Notes under the pieces: model-generated
What the model was told of the DNA's origin: nothing
What the model saw: only the letters and a program-made list of their open reading frames with translations
Database searches by the model: none
Program-made: the position numbers and the translations under genes
Shown here: positions 43,277 to 52,373 of the stretch, in pieces
Layout: the number at the start of each line of letters is the position of its first letter
Position numbering within the stretch: position 1 is the first letter of the stretch
NCBI GenBank assembly: GCA_965116715.1
Contig: OZ220724.1
Span: 806,001-870,000 of the forward strand
Direction: 5' to 3'
Source: Poriferisodalis sp965116715
GTDB taxonomy: Bacteria > Actinomycetota > Acidimicrobiia > Acidimicrobiales > Poriferisodalaceae
Length of the DNA: 64,000 nt

Positions 43277-44026
43277 GTGAATGAGGCAGAGATTTCGCAG
43301 CCGCCGTCCGCTCCTCGCCCGCCGTTTGAGGTCGAGGCGTTCGCTGTGGAGGCAGTGTCCTCCGATGGCATCGAGCTCGAGGCCGAAGCTGCCTGGCCCG
43401 GCGCGACGGAGCCTGAACGATCAGGCGTCGATGGCAGCAGTAGCGGCGGCACTGCCGCAGCGGTGGCGGTGCTGTCCCATCCGCACCCGCTCTACGGCGG
43501 TGACATGTGGAACCCGCTCGTCGATCATCTCTTCAGGGCTCTGCCCGCGAGCGGCATCGCGACGCTTCGCTACAACTTCCGCGGCACCGGACGTTCCGGC
43601 GGTCGCCATGACGACGGGAAGGCCGAACAGCTCGACGCTGCGGCGGCGTTCGACGCCGCCGTGCGCCTCGCAGCAGACCGATCGAGCGCCGCCGACGCGC
43701 CACCGGTCGTCTCGGCCGGCTGGTCGTTCGGCGGGGACGTGTCGCTCGCTGCCGATCATGACGGCCTCTCGGCGTGGATCGGGATTGCCGCGCCGTTGCG
43801 GATCGTCGACCCGGCATCGATGGGCGCTGCAGCCGGCCCACGGCCCAAACTGCTCCTAGTGCCCGAGCACGACCAGTTCCGCTCCCCCGCCGAGGCGACC
43901 GAGATCGCTTCGGGCTGGACGAACACCCGGCTCGAGGTGATCGCCGGCGGGGATCACTTCCTGATGGGCCACGCACGCGCCGTCGCCGACCAGATTGCGG
44001 GGTTCGTGGCTGATCTGTCACAGTGA
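43277..44026 (+). CDS. Alpha/beta hydrolase (CocE/YcjY-like, serine)
   Basis: 249 residues from GTG 43277. Family landmarks: LSHPHPLYGGDMWNPLVDHLFRAL, LRYNFRGTGRSGG, nucleophile elbow SAGWSFGG, Asp in LLVPEHDQF and His in IAGGDHFLMGHA. Related to small dienelactone-hydrolase-like or OsmC-associated esterases. It is divergent from the GroES-like gene, sharing about 25 bases, so both promoters must be compact or leaderless. Confidence 0.83.
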   Translation: MNEAEISQPPSAPRPPFEVEAFAVEAVSSDGIELEAEAAWPGATEPERSGVDGSSSGGTAAAVAVLSHPHPLYGGDMWNPLVDHLFRALPASGIATLRYNFRGTGRSGGRHDDGKAEQLDAAAAFDAAVRLAADRSSAADAPPVVSAGWSFGGDVSLAADHDGLSAWIGIAAPLRIVDPASMGAAAGPRPKLLLVPEHDQFRSPAEATEIASGWTNTRLEVIAGGDHFLMGHARAVADQIAGFVADLSQ

Positions 44027-44051
44027 CGCCGGCTGCTGAGCGCCAACGCAG

Positions 44052-45623
44052 TCACACGATGCTCGAGCTGCGGTCGCTCCAGTACTCGTCTCGCAGGATG
44101 CGCTTGTAGAGCTTGCCGGTGGGAAGGCGGGGCAGCTCGTCGCGGAAATCGATGGAGCGGGGCACCTTGTAACCAGCGAGATGCTCCCGGGCGTAGGCCA
44201 GCAGCTCGGTTGCCAGCGCGTCGTCTGCTTCGATGCCGGCCACCGGCTCGACCACCGCCTTCACCTCCTCGCCGAAGTCGTCGTTGGGCACGCCGAACAC
44301 GGCGACATCGCCCACCTTGGGATGCATCACGAGACAGTTCTCGATCTCCTGGGGATAGATGTTGACGCCGCCCGAGATGATCATGAACGCCTTGCGGTCG
44401 GTCAGGTACAGGTAGCCGTCGTCATCGACACGGCCCACGTCGCCCAGCGTCGACCACAGCTCGTACCTGTCGTGGCGCGACTCTGCAGTCTTGTCTGGGT
44501 CGTTGTGGTACTCGAATGCCGGCACCTCGCGCTCGAAGTAGATGGTGCCTGCCTCGCCGGTCGGCAGCTCGTTCCCCTCGTCGTCGCAGATGTGGATGGT
44601 CCCGATGAGCGGCTTGCCCACCGTGCCGGGGCGTTCGAGCCATTCGTCTGAGTTCACGTAGCAGAAGCCGTTCAGCTCGGTGCCCGCGTAGTACTCGTGC
44701 AGGATCGGCCCCCACCAGTCGATCATCTGCTGCTTCACCTCCACCGGGCACGGTGCCGCTGCGTGCACGGCGACCTGGTGGCTGGACAGGTCGTGCGCCG
44801 TTCGGGCCTCGTCGGGCAGCTTCAGCATGCGGCTGAACATGGTGGGCACCCACTGGCTGTGGGTGATGCCGTACTGCTCGATGTACGACAGCGATTCGGC
44901 TGCATCGAACCGGTCCATCACCACCGCGGTGCCGCCGACCGACTGCGTGCCGGTCGTGAACGACAGTGGCGCTGAGTGGTACAGCGGCGCCGGCGAGAGA
45001 TAGCGGCTGCCTTCGCCGAATCCGAAGACGCCGCCCAGCAGCCCGGCGCCGAGAAGATCCGGGTCGGTGATCGAGGTGCCGTCCAACGGCCGCTTGATGC
45101 CCTTGGGGCGGCCCGTCGTGCCAGAGCTGTACAGCATCGCCGATCCTCGCGGCTGGGTGGCCAGCGGCTCAGCGGGATGGGCTGCGATGGCGTCTTCGAA
45201 CGAGTCGAAGCCGTCGAAATCGTGACGGGCAGCGGCCTCGTCGAGCATCAGTCGAACGTCGCAGTCGCCGATGAGCGGCAGCATCTCCGTCGCCGCATCG
45301 ATGACGGCGGGCGACGCCACCAGCACCCGGGCCCCGCAGTCGTTCACTATGTACGCGGCTTCTTCGGCGGTCAGGTACCGGTTAACGGTCGTGAAGTAGA
45401 GGCCGCTGCGCATCGCAGCCCAGTAGGCGTCGAAGTAGCCGATGTTGTTGTCGGCGAAGATCGCCACGTGGCCGCCGGGGCGCAGGCCGGCGGCCCACAT
45501 GAGCTGGGCGAATTGGCAGCTGCGGGCCTCGAGCTCGCCGAACGTCCGAGTCTGGCCGTCGCGGGCCATGATCACCGCTGGACGGTCGGGGTCGGTCGCC
45601 GAGTACGTGCCGGGGTAGCTCAT
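44052..45623 (-). CDS. Acyl-CoA synthetase (AMP-binding)
   Basis: 523-residue adenylate-forming enzyme. P-loop LYSSGTTGRPKG, A5-like YYAGTELNGF, hinge DRKAFMIISGGVNIYP and catalytic Lys in LPTGKLYKRIL. It activates a carboxylic acid via acyl-AMP to acyl-CoA; chain class is unclear (fatty or aromatic). Follows hisF by 70 bases on the same strand, so it may be read through from the his operon though functionally separate. Confidence 0.92.
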   Translation of the reverse strand: MSYPGTYSATDPDRPAVIMARDGQTRTFGELEARSCQFAQLMWAAGLRPGGHVAIFADNNIGYFDAYWAAMRSGLYFTTVNRYLTAEEAAYIVNDCGARVLVASPAVIDAATEMLPLIGDCDVRLMLDEAAARHDFDGFDSFEDAIAAHPAEPLATQPRGSAMLYSSGTTGRPKGIKRPLDGTSITDPDLLGAGLLGGVFGFGEGSRYLSPAPLYHSAPLSFTTGTQSVGGTAVVMDRFDAAESLSYIEQYGITHSQWVPTMFSRMLKLPDEARTAHDLSSHQVAVHAAAPCPVEVKQQMIDWWGPILHEYYAGTELNGFCYVNSDEWLERPGTVGKPLIGTIHICDDEGNELPTGEAGTIYFEREVPAFEYHNDPDKTAESRHDRYELWSTLGDVGRVDDDGYLYLTDRKAFMIISGGVNIYPQEIENCLVMHPKVGDVAVFGVPNDDFGEEVKAVVEPVAGIEADDALATELLAYAREHLAGYKVPRSIDFRDELPRLPTGKLYKRILRDEYWSDRSSSIV

Positions 45624-45693
45624 GGCGGGGAAGCTAGCGGGCGCCTTCGAGCGGGACTGATGCTGCGGGGCGCCGCGGAACCGGGGCTGCCGG

Positions 45694-46476
45694 TCAGGCT
45701 GTGGGCGGGCGGACGGCGACGCCTGCGTCCATCAGTGCGCGCTTGGCGTCGGCAATCGTGTGCTCGCCGAAATGGAAGATCGAGGCCGCGAGCACCGCGT
45801 CGGCGTTGGCGATGAGCGCACCGTCCACCAGGTGTTGCAGCGTGCCCACCCCGCCGCTGGCCACGACCGGAATTCCCACCGCGTCGACGACGGCTCGGGT
45901 GAGCTCAAGGTCGAAGCCGGCCTTGGTGCCGTCGGCATCCATGGAATTCAGCACGATCTCGCCGGCGCCGAGCTCAGCCACCCGGCGCACCCAGCCGAGC
46001 GCGTCGATGCCGGTGTCCTCCCTGCCGCCCTTGACATAGACGTTCCACGACGCGGCTTCGCCACCGCCGGCATCGTTGGCCTTGGCGTCCACGGAAACCA
46101 CGACGCACTGGCTGCCGAACTCATCGGCAATCTCGCGCACCAGCTCGGGCCGCACAACTGCCGCCGAGTTCACCGACACCTTGTCGGCCCCGGCGCGCAG
46201 CAGCGCCCGGGTGTCGTCGACCGAGCGGATGCCCCCGCCGATCGTGAACGGGACGAAAACCTCTTCGGCTGTATGACGGGCCAGCTCGATGGTCGTGCCG
46301 CGATCGTGCGCGGAGGCCGTGATGTCGTAAAAGACGATCTCGTCGGCGCCTTGACGGTCATAGGCGGCCGCCAATTCCACGGGGTCGCCCGCGTCGCGCA
46401 GCCCGACGAAGTTCACGCCCTTGACGACCCGCCCGTCGTCGACGTCGAGGCACGGGATGACCCGCACGGTCTTCAT
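45694..46476 (-). CDS. hisF: Imidazole glycerol phosphate synthase cyclase subunit
   Basis: 260-residue TIM barrel that uses ammonia from HisH to form imidazole glycerol phosphate and AICAR. Catalytic Asp residues in VIPCLDVDDGRVVKGVNF and LNSMDADGTKAGFDLEL; half-barrel phosphate sites TIGGGIRSVDD and ASGGVGTL. Last his gene in the run. Confidence 0.97.
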   Translation of the reverse strand: MKTVRVIPCLDVDDGRVVKGVNFVGLRDAGDPVELAAAYDRQGADEIVFYDITASAHDRGTTIELARHTAEEVFVPFTIGGGIRSVDDTRALLRAGADKVSVNSAAVVRPELVREIADEFGSQCVVVSVDAKANDAGGGEAASWNVYVKGGREDTGIDALGWVRRVAELGAGEIVLNSMDADGTKAGFDLELTRAVVDAVGIPVVASGGVGTLQHLVDGALIANADAVLAASIFHFGEHTIADAKRALMDAGVAVRPPTA

Positions 46477-46503
46477 GACGGAGACCTCATCCGGGTGCCG
46501 CCG

Positions 46504-47313
46504 TCACTGGGCCGGCCCAGGGTCGGGCCCGTCCAAGGCGCTGCCGCGGGCCACCACCACGGCAGCGACGGGCGAGATCGCGCCATCGTGGAGTGCCTTG
46601 CCCACGATGGCCCCGGCGAGCGTGTGCCCATGGGGTGAGCGCAGGTCGCGCAGGTCGGCGATGTCGGCCAGGCAGCCGACCCCGCCGCTGGCGATCACCG
46701 ACATCGCCGGCGGCCGCTGGGGCGCGTCCAGCACGTCTCGCAGCCCGGCCAGGTCGCTGCCGCCGCCCATCCCGTCATGGGCGATCTGCGTCACGATCAC
46801 CGCTTCGGCACCGCTGCTGGCCAGCCGGGCGAGGGCATCGCCCAAACTGACCCCGCTGTGGTGCTCCCAGCCGCGGGTGGCCACCTCGATACCCCGCACA
46901 TCGAGGCCCACCGCGACGCGGTGACCGGCTGACGTCAGCTCCCCGACGAGGTCCGGGTTCTCGACGGCCGCCGTGCCCACCACGCATCGAGCCACTCCTG
47001 CTTCGTACAGCGCTTCGGCGTTCTCGCGGCTGCGCACGCCACCGCCTACCTGCACGCGCACTCCGGCGTCTTCCACGGCAGCCACGACGGAACGGATCAC
47101 GGCCCGGTTCTGCGGCTGCGGCTCGCCGGAGCGTGCCGCGTCGAGATCGACCATGTGGATCCAGCGAGCGCCTGCTTCCGCGAACTCGTGCGCCACCTCC
47201 ACCGGGTTGGCGTCGTAGCGCACCTCGCGGTCGTAGTCGCCTTGCAGCAGGCGCACGCAGCGCCCGCCCCGCAGATCGATGGCCGGGTAGAGGTCGAAGC
47301 TCACCGGCGGCAT
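46504..47313 (-). CDS. hisA: Phosphoribosyl-formimino-AICAR ribotide isomerase
   Basis: 269-residue TIM barrel. LYPAIDLRGGRCVRLLQGD carries the first catalytic Asp, IVTQIAHDGMGGG the second; VGGGVRSRENAEAL and IASGGVGCLADI bind phosphate. In actinobacteria HisA may double as TrpF (PriA), but a separate trpF exists here. Start ATG 47313 overlaps hisH by 13 bases. Confidence 0.96.
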   Translation of the reverse strand: MPPVSFDLYPAIDLRGGRCVRLLQGDYDREVRYDANPVEVAHEFAEAGARWIHMVDLDAARSGEPQPQNRAVIRSVVAAVEDAGVRVQVGGGVRSRENAEALYEAGVARCVVGTAAVENPDLVGELTSAGHRVAVGLDVRGIEVATRGWEHHSGVSLGDALARLASSGAEAVIVTQIAHDGMGGGSDLAGLRDVLDAPQRPPAMSVIASGGVGCLADIADLRDLRSPHGHTLAGAIVGKALHDGAISPVAAVVVARGSALDGPDPGPAQ

Positions 47314-47948
47314 CGGTCGGCCCTCACTGCGGCGAGGAAGTTCTGTGCCAGCCGCTTGCCCGCGTCGCCGGATTTCTCCGGATGGAACTGGGTGGCCCAC
47401 ACCTGGCCGCGCTCGGTGACTGCGGTGATCGGCGTGGGGTAGTCGCATGTGGCTGCCACGAGGCCGTCGTCGGTGTCGGGCGCGTAGCTGTGGACGAAGT
47501 ACATCCAGGCGCCGCCGGTCAGCCCGGCCAGCAGCGGACAGTCGGGTCGGCGCACATCGAGGCGGTTCCACTGCATCTGGGGCCGCACCATGCCATCGGG
47601 CAGCAGCCGCACGGTGCCGGGCATCACGCCGAGGCCCTGCACGCCGGGTGCCTCCTCGGAGGCCTCGAACAGCATCTGCATGCCGACGCAGATGCCCAGG
47701 AACGGGCGACCGCTCTCGATGGCCGCAAGCGCCGGCTGCTCCAAGCCGGTGGCGCGCAGCTGCGTCATGCAGGTCCCGAAGTGTCCGACGCCGGGCAGCA
47801 CCACGCCGTCGGCGTCGCCGATGAAGCCTGCGTCGGCCGTCAGGCGAGCATCGGCACCCACCCGCTCGAGTGCCTTCTGTGCAGAGCGCAGGTTGCCGAT
47901 GCCGTAGTCGAGTACCGCGATGAGGGGCGGGGCGCTGTCGCCGGTCAC
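47301..47948 (-). CDS. hisH: Imidazole glycerol phosphate synthase glutaminase subunit
   Basis: 215-residue class I amidotransferase feeding ammonia to HisF. IAVLDYGIGNLRSAQKALERVG at the start, Cys nucleophile in FLGICVGMQMLFE, His-x-Glu in WATQFHPEKSG. GTG start. Overlaps hisA, indicating coupling. Confidence 0.97.
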   Translation of the reverse strand: MTGDSAPPLIAVLDYGIGNLRSAQKALERVGADARLTADAGFIGDADGVVLPGVGHFGTCMTQLRATGLEQPALAAIESGRPFLGICVGMQMLFEASEEAPGVQGLGVMPGTVRLLPDGMVRPQMQWNRLDVRRPDCPLLAGLTGGAWMYFVHSYAPDTDDGLVAATCDYPTPITAVTERGQVWATQFHPEKSGDAGKRLAQNFLAAVRADRCRR

Positions 47949-47970
47949 CGACGGCCCGTCAGTACGTCGT

Positions 47971-48579
47971 TCACAGGACGCCCTTGGTGGAGGGCAGCAC
48001 GTCGTCGGCGACGCGGATCGCGTCGTAGAAGGCCCGCGCTGCGCCCTTGAAGCTGGCCTCGATGATGTGATGGGTATTGCGGCCCCGCAGCATCACCAGG
48101 TGCAGGGTGATGCCGGCCGACATGACCAGGCCGCGCCAGAACTCCTCGCAGAGCTGCGGGTCGAACGGCGGGTCGCCCAGAATCTTCTCGCCGGGCGGCT
48201 CGATGTCATAGTGCAGGAACGGCCGGCCCGACAGGTCCAGCACCACCTCGACTGCTGCCTCGTCGAGCGGCACCACGTAGGAGGCGAAGCGGCGCACCCC
48301 GGCCTTGTCGCCCCACGCCTGGCGCATCGCCTCGCCGAGCGCGATGCCGGTGTCTTCCACCGTGTGATGCGCGTCAATCTCCAGGTCGCCGACCGTGCGC
48401 AGCTGCAGGTCGAAGCGGGCGTGCTTGGCGAGCTGGGCCAGCATGTGGTCGAAGAACGGCAGCCCGGTGGACACATCGTTCTGACCGCTGCCATCGAGGT
48501 CCAGCGACAGGTCAATCTGGGTTTCTTTGGTATTGCGCCGCACTGTGCTGATGCGCTGGAGTACTGGCCGAGCAGTCAT
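47971..48579 (-). CDS. hisB: Imidazoleglycerol-phosphate dehydratase
   Basis: 202 residues, monofunctional dehydratase form. Manganese-binding motifs FDHMLAQLAKHARFDL, DAHHTVEDTGIALGEA and ARNTHHIIEASFKG-like (RNTHHIIEASFK). 22 bases before hisH, 13 bases after hisC. Confidence 0.97.
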   Translation of the reverse strand: MTARPVLQRISTVRRNTKETQIDLSLDLDGSGQNDVSTGLPFFDHMLAQLAKHARFDLQLRTVGDLEIDAHHTVEDTGIALGEAMRQAWGDKAGVRRFASYVVPLDEAAVEVVLDLSGRPFLHYDIEPPGEKILGDPPFDPQLCEEFWRGLVMSAGITLHLVMLRGRNTHHIIEASFKGAARAFYDAIRVADDVLPSTKGVL

Positions 48580-48592
48580 GGGAGCCTCACTA

Positions 48593-49699
48593 TCACGAAA
48601 TAGCTTCCGACAGCGCTTCGAGAAAGCGACTGTTCTCGGGCGGGGTGCCCACCGTCACCCGCAGGCAGTCGGCCAGCCGTGGCCAGCCCGAGCAGTTCCG
48701 CACCAGCACCGAACGATCCACGAGTGCCTGCCAGACGTCGTTGCCGCCGTGCCCGCTGGGAGTCGTGCTGAACAGGATGAAGTTGGACCGCGAGGGCCAG
48801 ACATCGAGACCCATCCCGCTCAGCGCGGCCTCGATCCTGCCTCGCTCAGCCACGATCGCTGCGACCCGCTGTTCCATCTCGTCGGCGAACCGCAGCGCTA
48901 CACGCCCGGCAAGCTGCTTGAACGTGTCGACGTGGTACGGCAGCACCACCTTCTCGAACTCGGCAGCCATGCCCGCCGGCACAACGGCGTAGCCCAAGCG
49001 CGCTCCGGCCATTGCCCACGTCTTGGAGTAGGTGCGGGTGACGACGAGGTTCGCGGGCCCGCCTGCGTCGTCGCACAGGTCGATCGCGCTCCAGTCGGCG
49101 AACTGCCCGTAGGCCTCGTCGACCACGACGATGCCCGGAGCGATCTCCAGCGCCCGTTCGAGCACTTCGAGACGCTCGGGCGTGCCGGTGGGGTTGTTGG
49201 GCGAGCACAGGAACACGATCGACGGCTGGTGCCGCTCGATCACTCGCTCCATCTCGTAGACGCTGACGCTGCCGTCGGCGTGGCGCTCGCCTTCGACGAC
49301 GGCGCATTGGGTGCTGCGCCCGATCTGCCCGTACATCGCGTAGGTGGGCTCGAAGGTGGCAACGCTGCGGCCCGCTCCCCCGTAGGTCAAACACAGCGTC
49401 TGCAGCACCTCATTCGAGCCGTTGGCCACGAAGATCCGTTCAGGGTCGGTGCCGTGCTGCGCCGCCAGATCGGCTCGCAGCGTGGCGGCCGTGCGGTCGG
49501 GGTAGCGGTGCCACTCGACGTTGCGCAGCTCGGCGGCGAGCGCCTCGGCAAACTCGGGCGGCGGACCCACCGGCGCCTCGTTGGTGTTGAGCCGCACCTC
49601 GACGTCGATCTGCGGCGAGTGGTAGCCGTCCAGCAGGCGCAGGTCGTCGCGCACTGCCGGAGTGCGCCGGTCGCTCAACCCTCTCGCTGCAGTACCCAT
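48593..49699 (-). CDS. hisC: Histidinol-phosphate aminotransferase
   Basis: 368-residue class I/II PLP aminotransferase. LNTNEAPVGPPPEFAEAL, CSPNNPTGTPERLEV, IVVVDEAYGQF and the PLP lysine in TRTYSKTWAMAGARLGYAV; C-terminal DCLRVTVGTPPENSRFLEAL. Start ATG 49699 lies at the end of a dispersed repeat filling the hisD-hisC gap; the frame stays open much further upstream but inside hisD. Confidence 0.95.
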   Translation of the reverse strand: MGTAARGLSDRRTPAVRDDLRLLDGYHSPQIDVEVRLNTNEAPVGPPPEFAEALAAELRNVEWHRYPDRTAATLRADLAAQHGTDPERIFVANGSNEVLQTLCLTYGGAGRSVATFEPTYAMYGQIGRSTQCAVVEGERHADGSVSVYEMERVIERHQPSIVFLCSPNNPTGTPERLEVLERALEIAPGIVVVDEAYGQFADWSAIDLCDDAGGPANLVVTRTYSKTWAMAGARLGYAVVPAGMAAEFEKVVLPYHVDTFKQLAGRVALRFADEMEQRVAAIVAERGRIEAALSGMGLDVWPSRSNFILFSTTPSGHGGNDVWQALVDRSVLVRNCSGWPRLADCLRVTVGTPPENSRFLEALSEAIS

Positions 49700-49750
49700 T
49701 GTTTCCCGCTCTTGTTCGCTTCGCTCACGGGCCACTCGGGCCCCGGCTTC
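49699..49750. repeat. Dispersed intergenic repeat, copy B
   Basis: Fills the 49-base gap between hisD and hisC, overlapping the hisC start codon. Shares a 21-base exact block and a 27-base near-exact block (two mismatches) with copy A at 17442-17507. Confidence 0.75.
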
Positions 49751-51098
49751 ATCGCCGCACCCCCGATGCCGCCCACTCCTTGCGGCGCGACACCGAGGCG
49801 GCGTGCGCCCACAGGCCCTCGGCCTCGGCCAGTTCGGCCACTGCGGGCGCCAGCCGGTCGAAGCCGGCTTCGGACACATCGACGACGTGCATCCGCTTGG
49901 TGAAGTCATCTGTGGTGAGTGCTCCGGCGAAGCGTGCCGTGCCTGCAGTGGGCAGCACGTGCGAGGGCCCTGCGACGTAATCGCCGACCGACGCGGGCGC
50001 CCACGGACCGACGAACACCGCCCCGGCGTGGCGGATGCTGCCCACGAGCTCTCCGGCGCCCTCGCACATGAGCTGGAGATGCTCGGGCGCGACGAAGTTG
50101 GCGACCTCGGCCGCTTGCGCCGGACCGTCCACGAGACAAACGAATCCATCGGCCTCAAGCGTCGCCAGCGTCTCCTCCCGGCGGGGCGACAGGTCGACGA
50201 TCTGGCCGATGGCGTCACAGACGGCGTCGGCGCACCCGTCATCCCAAGTGACGAGCCACGCACGCCCACCAGGGCCATGCTCAGCCTGCAGCACCACATC
50301 GGTTGCGGTGGCTGCTGGCGGGCACGTCGCATCGGCGATCACCACGATCTCTGACGGCCCGGCGAACGCCGAGGCCACGCCTACGTCACCGGCTACGAGC
50401 TGCTTGGCGGTGGCGACCCAGGCATTGCCTGGCCCAGCGACGACGTCGGCTGGCCGAATGGTCTCCGTCCCGTACGCGAGCGCTGCGACAGCCTGCACGC
50501 CACCCACCTTGTGCACCTCGGACACGCCGCACAGATGCGCCGCCGCCAGCACCGTCGCCGGGAGACTGCCGTCGGGTCCGGGCGGCGAGCACAGCACGAT
50601 GTCGTCCACCCCTGCGGCGCGTGCCACCAGCACCGTCATCAGCACGGTGGACGGGTAGGCAGCCAGGCCGCCCGGCACATAGATGCCTGCCCGGTCGACC
50701 GGCTGATTGATCGAGCGAACGGTCACCCCGTCGCTCTCGTAGGCATGCCCAGCGGCGGCTTCCGCACGGTGGAAGTCCAAGATCCGGCGGTGGGCAGTCT
50801 CCATTGCGGAACGCAAGTCAAGCGCCAAGCCCTCCCACGCTGCAGACAGCTCCGAGTCCGGCACCAGCGTGTCGGCGACCTCGACGCCATCGAAGCGGCC
50901 TGTGAGCGCCCGAACAGCCGCGTCCCCGCCATCCCTGACCTGGGCAATCAGCTCACGGACCGCCTCAGCCGGCACCGCGTCGCCCGCCTGCGGGCGTGGC
51001 AGCAGATCGCCGAGTTCGCCACCCGAGTCATTGCCGTGACCCCGCAGATCCAACCGCTTCAGCACCGCGCTGAGGGTACTTGCGCCTTGTCGCGCCAC
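49749..51098 (-). CDS. hisD: Histidinol dehydrogenase
   Basis: Zinc enzyme for the last two oxidations to histidine. 449 residues. YVPGGLAAYPSTVLMT, VHKVGGVQAVAALAYGT, AGPSEIVVIAD, ADVVLQAEHGPGG-type (DVVLQAEHGPGG) with zinc ligands, NFVAPEHLQL and TAGTARFAGALTTDDFTKRM. GTG start; first gene of the his run (hisD-C-B-H-A-F). hisG, hisE and hisI are not in the window. Confidence 0.97.
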   Translation of the reverse strand: MARQGASTLSAVLKRLDLRGHGNDSGGELGDLLPRPQAGDAVPAEAVRELIAQVRDGGDAAVRALTGRFDGVEVADTLVPDSELSAAWEGLALDLRSAMETAHRRILDFHRAEAAAGHAYESDGVTVRSINQPVDRAGIYVPGGLAAYPSTVLMTVLVARAAGVDDIVLCSPPGPDGSLPATVLAAAHLCGVSEVHKVGGVQAVAALAYGTETIRPADVVAGPGNAWVATAKQLVAGDVGVASAFAGPSEIVVIADATCPPAATATDVVLQAEHGPGGRAWLVTWDDGCADAVCDAIGQIVDLSPRREETLATLEADGFVCLVDGPAQAAEVANFVAPEHLQLMCEGAGELVGSIRHAGAVFVGPWAPASVGDYVAGPSHVLPTAGTARFAGALTTDDFTKRMHVVDVSEAGFDRLAPAVAELAEAEGLWAHAASVSRRKEWAASGVRR

Positions 51099-51145
51099 TG
51101 CTGCGAATTACTGGGTTGCACGACACCCCGAACGCCCCTTGTGTG

Positions 51146-51151
51146 TATGGT
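51146..51151 (+). promoter_or_regulatory. Candidate leaderless -10 element of the TA pair
   Basis: TATGGT lies six bases before ATG 51158, the spacing typical of leaderless actinobacterial transcripts. No convincing -35 at normal spacing. Confidence 0.35.
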
Positions 51152-51157
51152 AGGCGT

Positions 51158-51442
51158 ATGCCGCGGATGCAGGTCTACCTGTCCGACGATCTCTACGAGG
51201 TGGTCAAGTCACAACGGCTCTCGGCATCGCGCCTGTTGCAAGATGCGGTGCGAAACCACTGCGTGCACCAGGAGAAGATCGCCGCTGCGCGCGCGTACAC
51301 CGAAGAGATCTTCGCAGAACTTGGGCCGCCTACCGCTGAAGAGGTCGCATGGGCGGACGAGAAAGCGCGCGAGATCATCGACTCGCTGCGACCTGACGAA
51401 CCCTCATCCTCCGAGGCACGATCCGGCGCGCCCACGAGCTGA
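51158..51442 (+). CDS. Antitoxin-like protein (ribbon-helix-helix type)
   Basis: 94 residues from ATG 51158. The start MPRMQVYLSDDLYEVVKSQRL with SASRLLQDAVRNH is the RHH DNA-binding pattern (beta strand plus two helices). The rest is charged and probably wraps the toxin. Eight bases separate it from the PIN-domain gene. Probable VapB-type autoregulator. Confidence 0.8.
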   Translation: MPRMQVYLSDDLYEVVKSQRLSASRLLQDAVRNHCVHQEKIAAARAYTEEIFAELGPPTAEEVAWADEKAREIIDSLRPDEPSSSEARSGAPTS

Positions 51443-51450
51443 CGGCGTCG

Positions 51451-51837
51451 ATGACATCGCTCGTGCTCGACTCCGGAGGGCTCAGTCGTCTGGCTGAACG
51501 CCGACGCCACGGCGCCCGACTGATCGAATTGCTCTACCGAGACGGGATGTGGCCGCCGCTCGTCCCCTCCGTTGTGCTGACCGAGTCGCTCAGCGGCCGG
51601 CCCCACACCGATGCGACGGCGAATCGGCTGCTCAAATCGTGCATCGTGGTAGAGGAGGTCTCTGAATCGCTGGCACGGCGGGCCGGCGTGCTGCGCACGC
51701 TCGCCGGACGCGGCTCAGCCGTCGACGCTCTCGTAGTGGCGACAGCAGAACCTGGCGGCGTCGTGCTCACCAGCGACATCGGCGACCTCAGCGCCCTCGC
51801 CCACTACGCCGACGCCGTCAGTATCTACCCCGTCTGA
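51451..51837 (+). CDS. vapC: VapC-like PIN-domain toxin
   Basis: 128 residues. PIN-domain acids: D7 in LVLDSGGLSRL, a Glu in VVLTESLSG, AVDALVVATA and LTSDIGDLSALA. PIN toxins are RNases cutting tRNA or rRNA. Complete length, right after its antitoxin. N-terminal D-S-G instead of the usual D-T-S is a small deviation. Confidence 0.82.
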   Translation: MTSLVLDSGGLSRLAERRRHGARLIELLYRDGMWPPLVPSVVLTESLSGRPHTDATANRLLKSCIVVEEVSESLARRAGVLRTLAGRGSAVDALVVATAEPGGVVLTSDIGDLSALAHYADAVSIYPV

Positions 51838-51842
51838 AACAT

Positions 51843-51983
51843 ATGAGCGTCCAGGTCGCCGCCGCCAGACTCAAGAATCGAACCGGCCTGATCAGTCGAG
51901 CCAACGGCCCGAAAGCCATCCTAAACACCCTGACCGTCCACTACGGCGACCGGATCACCGACCACATCAGTCGACGCGCCTGA
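51843..51983 (+). CDS. Possible small ORF (46 aa)
   Basis: Opens MSVQVAAARLKNRTGLISR and continues 5 bases after the toxin stop on the same strand. No family is recognised and no strong ribosome site is seen. It may be a third gene of the TA operon or the relic of an integrated piece. Low certainty. Confidence 0.35.
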   Translation: MSVQVAAARLKNRTGLISRANGPKAILNTLTVHYGDRITDHISRRA

Positions 51984-52373
51984 GCCGCTGGTGGCGAGGG
52001 TGGCGTCGTCGGTGCACCAAGCAGGCCGGTCCATGACCGGTGGGAGAGGCGGGTCCGTGACCCGGAGGTCTCGGGCCGGCCAATCACACTGTTGTGGGGC
52101 CGCCGACGGTCGGTGTGCGAGCCATGCGGTCGGCGCTTTGTGGAGATTCATCGGGCGTCCGAGCCATAGCGTGGTGGTGGCAAAGGGTGCGAATTCAGGC
52201 AGAAGAAAGCCGATCACATGGGCTTATGGGACGGCTCTTGATTTGGCATATCCGCCCGCAAAACTCCAGCCCGTCAATACCGGGCACTCCCAAGATGTGC
52301 ATCAAGTCTTCCGGCCTTCCGCAATCGCTCCACGAGATCTTTGAAGCGAGGTGGAAGAACTGGAAACAATTGT
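51984..52373. other. Gap with no supported gene; composition change
   Basis: About 390 bases between the TA region and the CHAP gene. I see no family-like frame, RNA or clear hairpin. Base composition falls from GC-rich to mixed after about 52180, marking the left side of an AT-richer segment. Confidence 0.5.
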
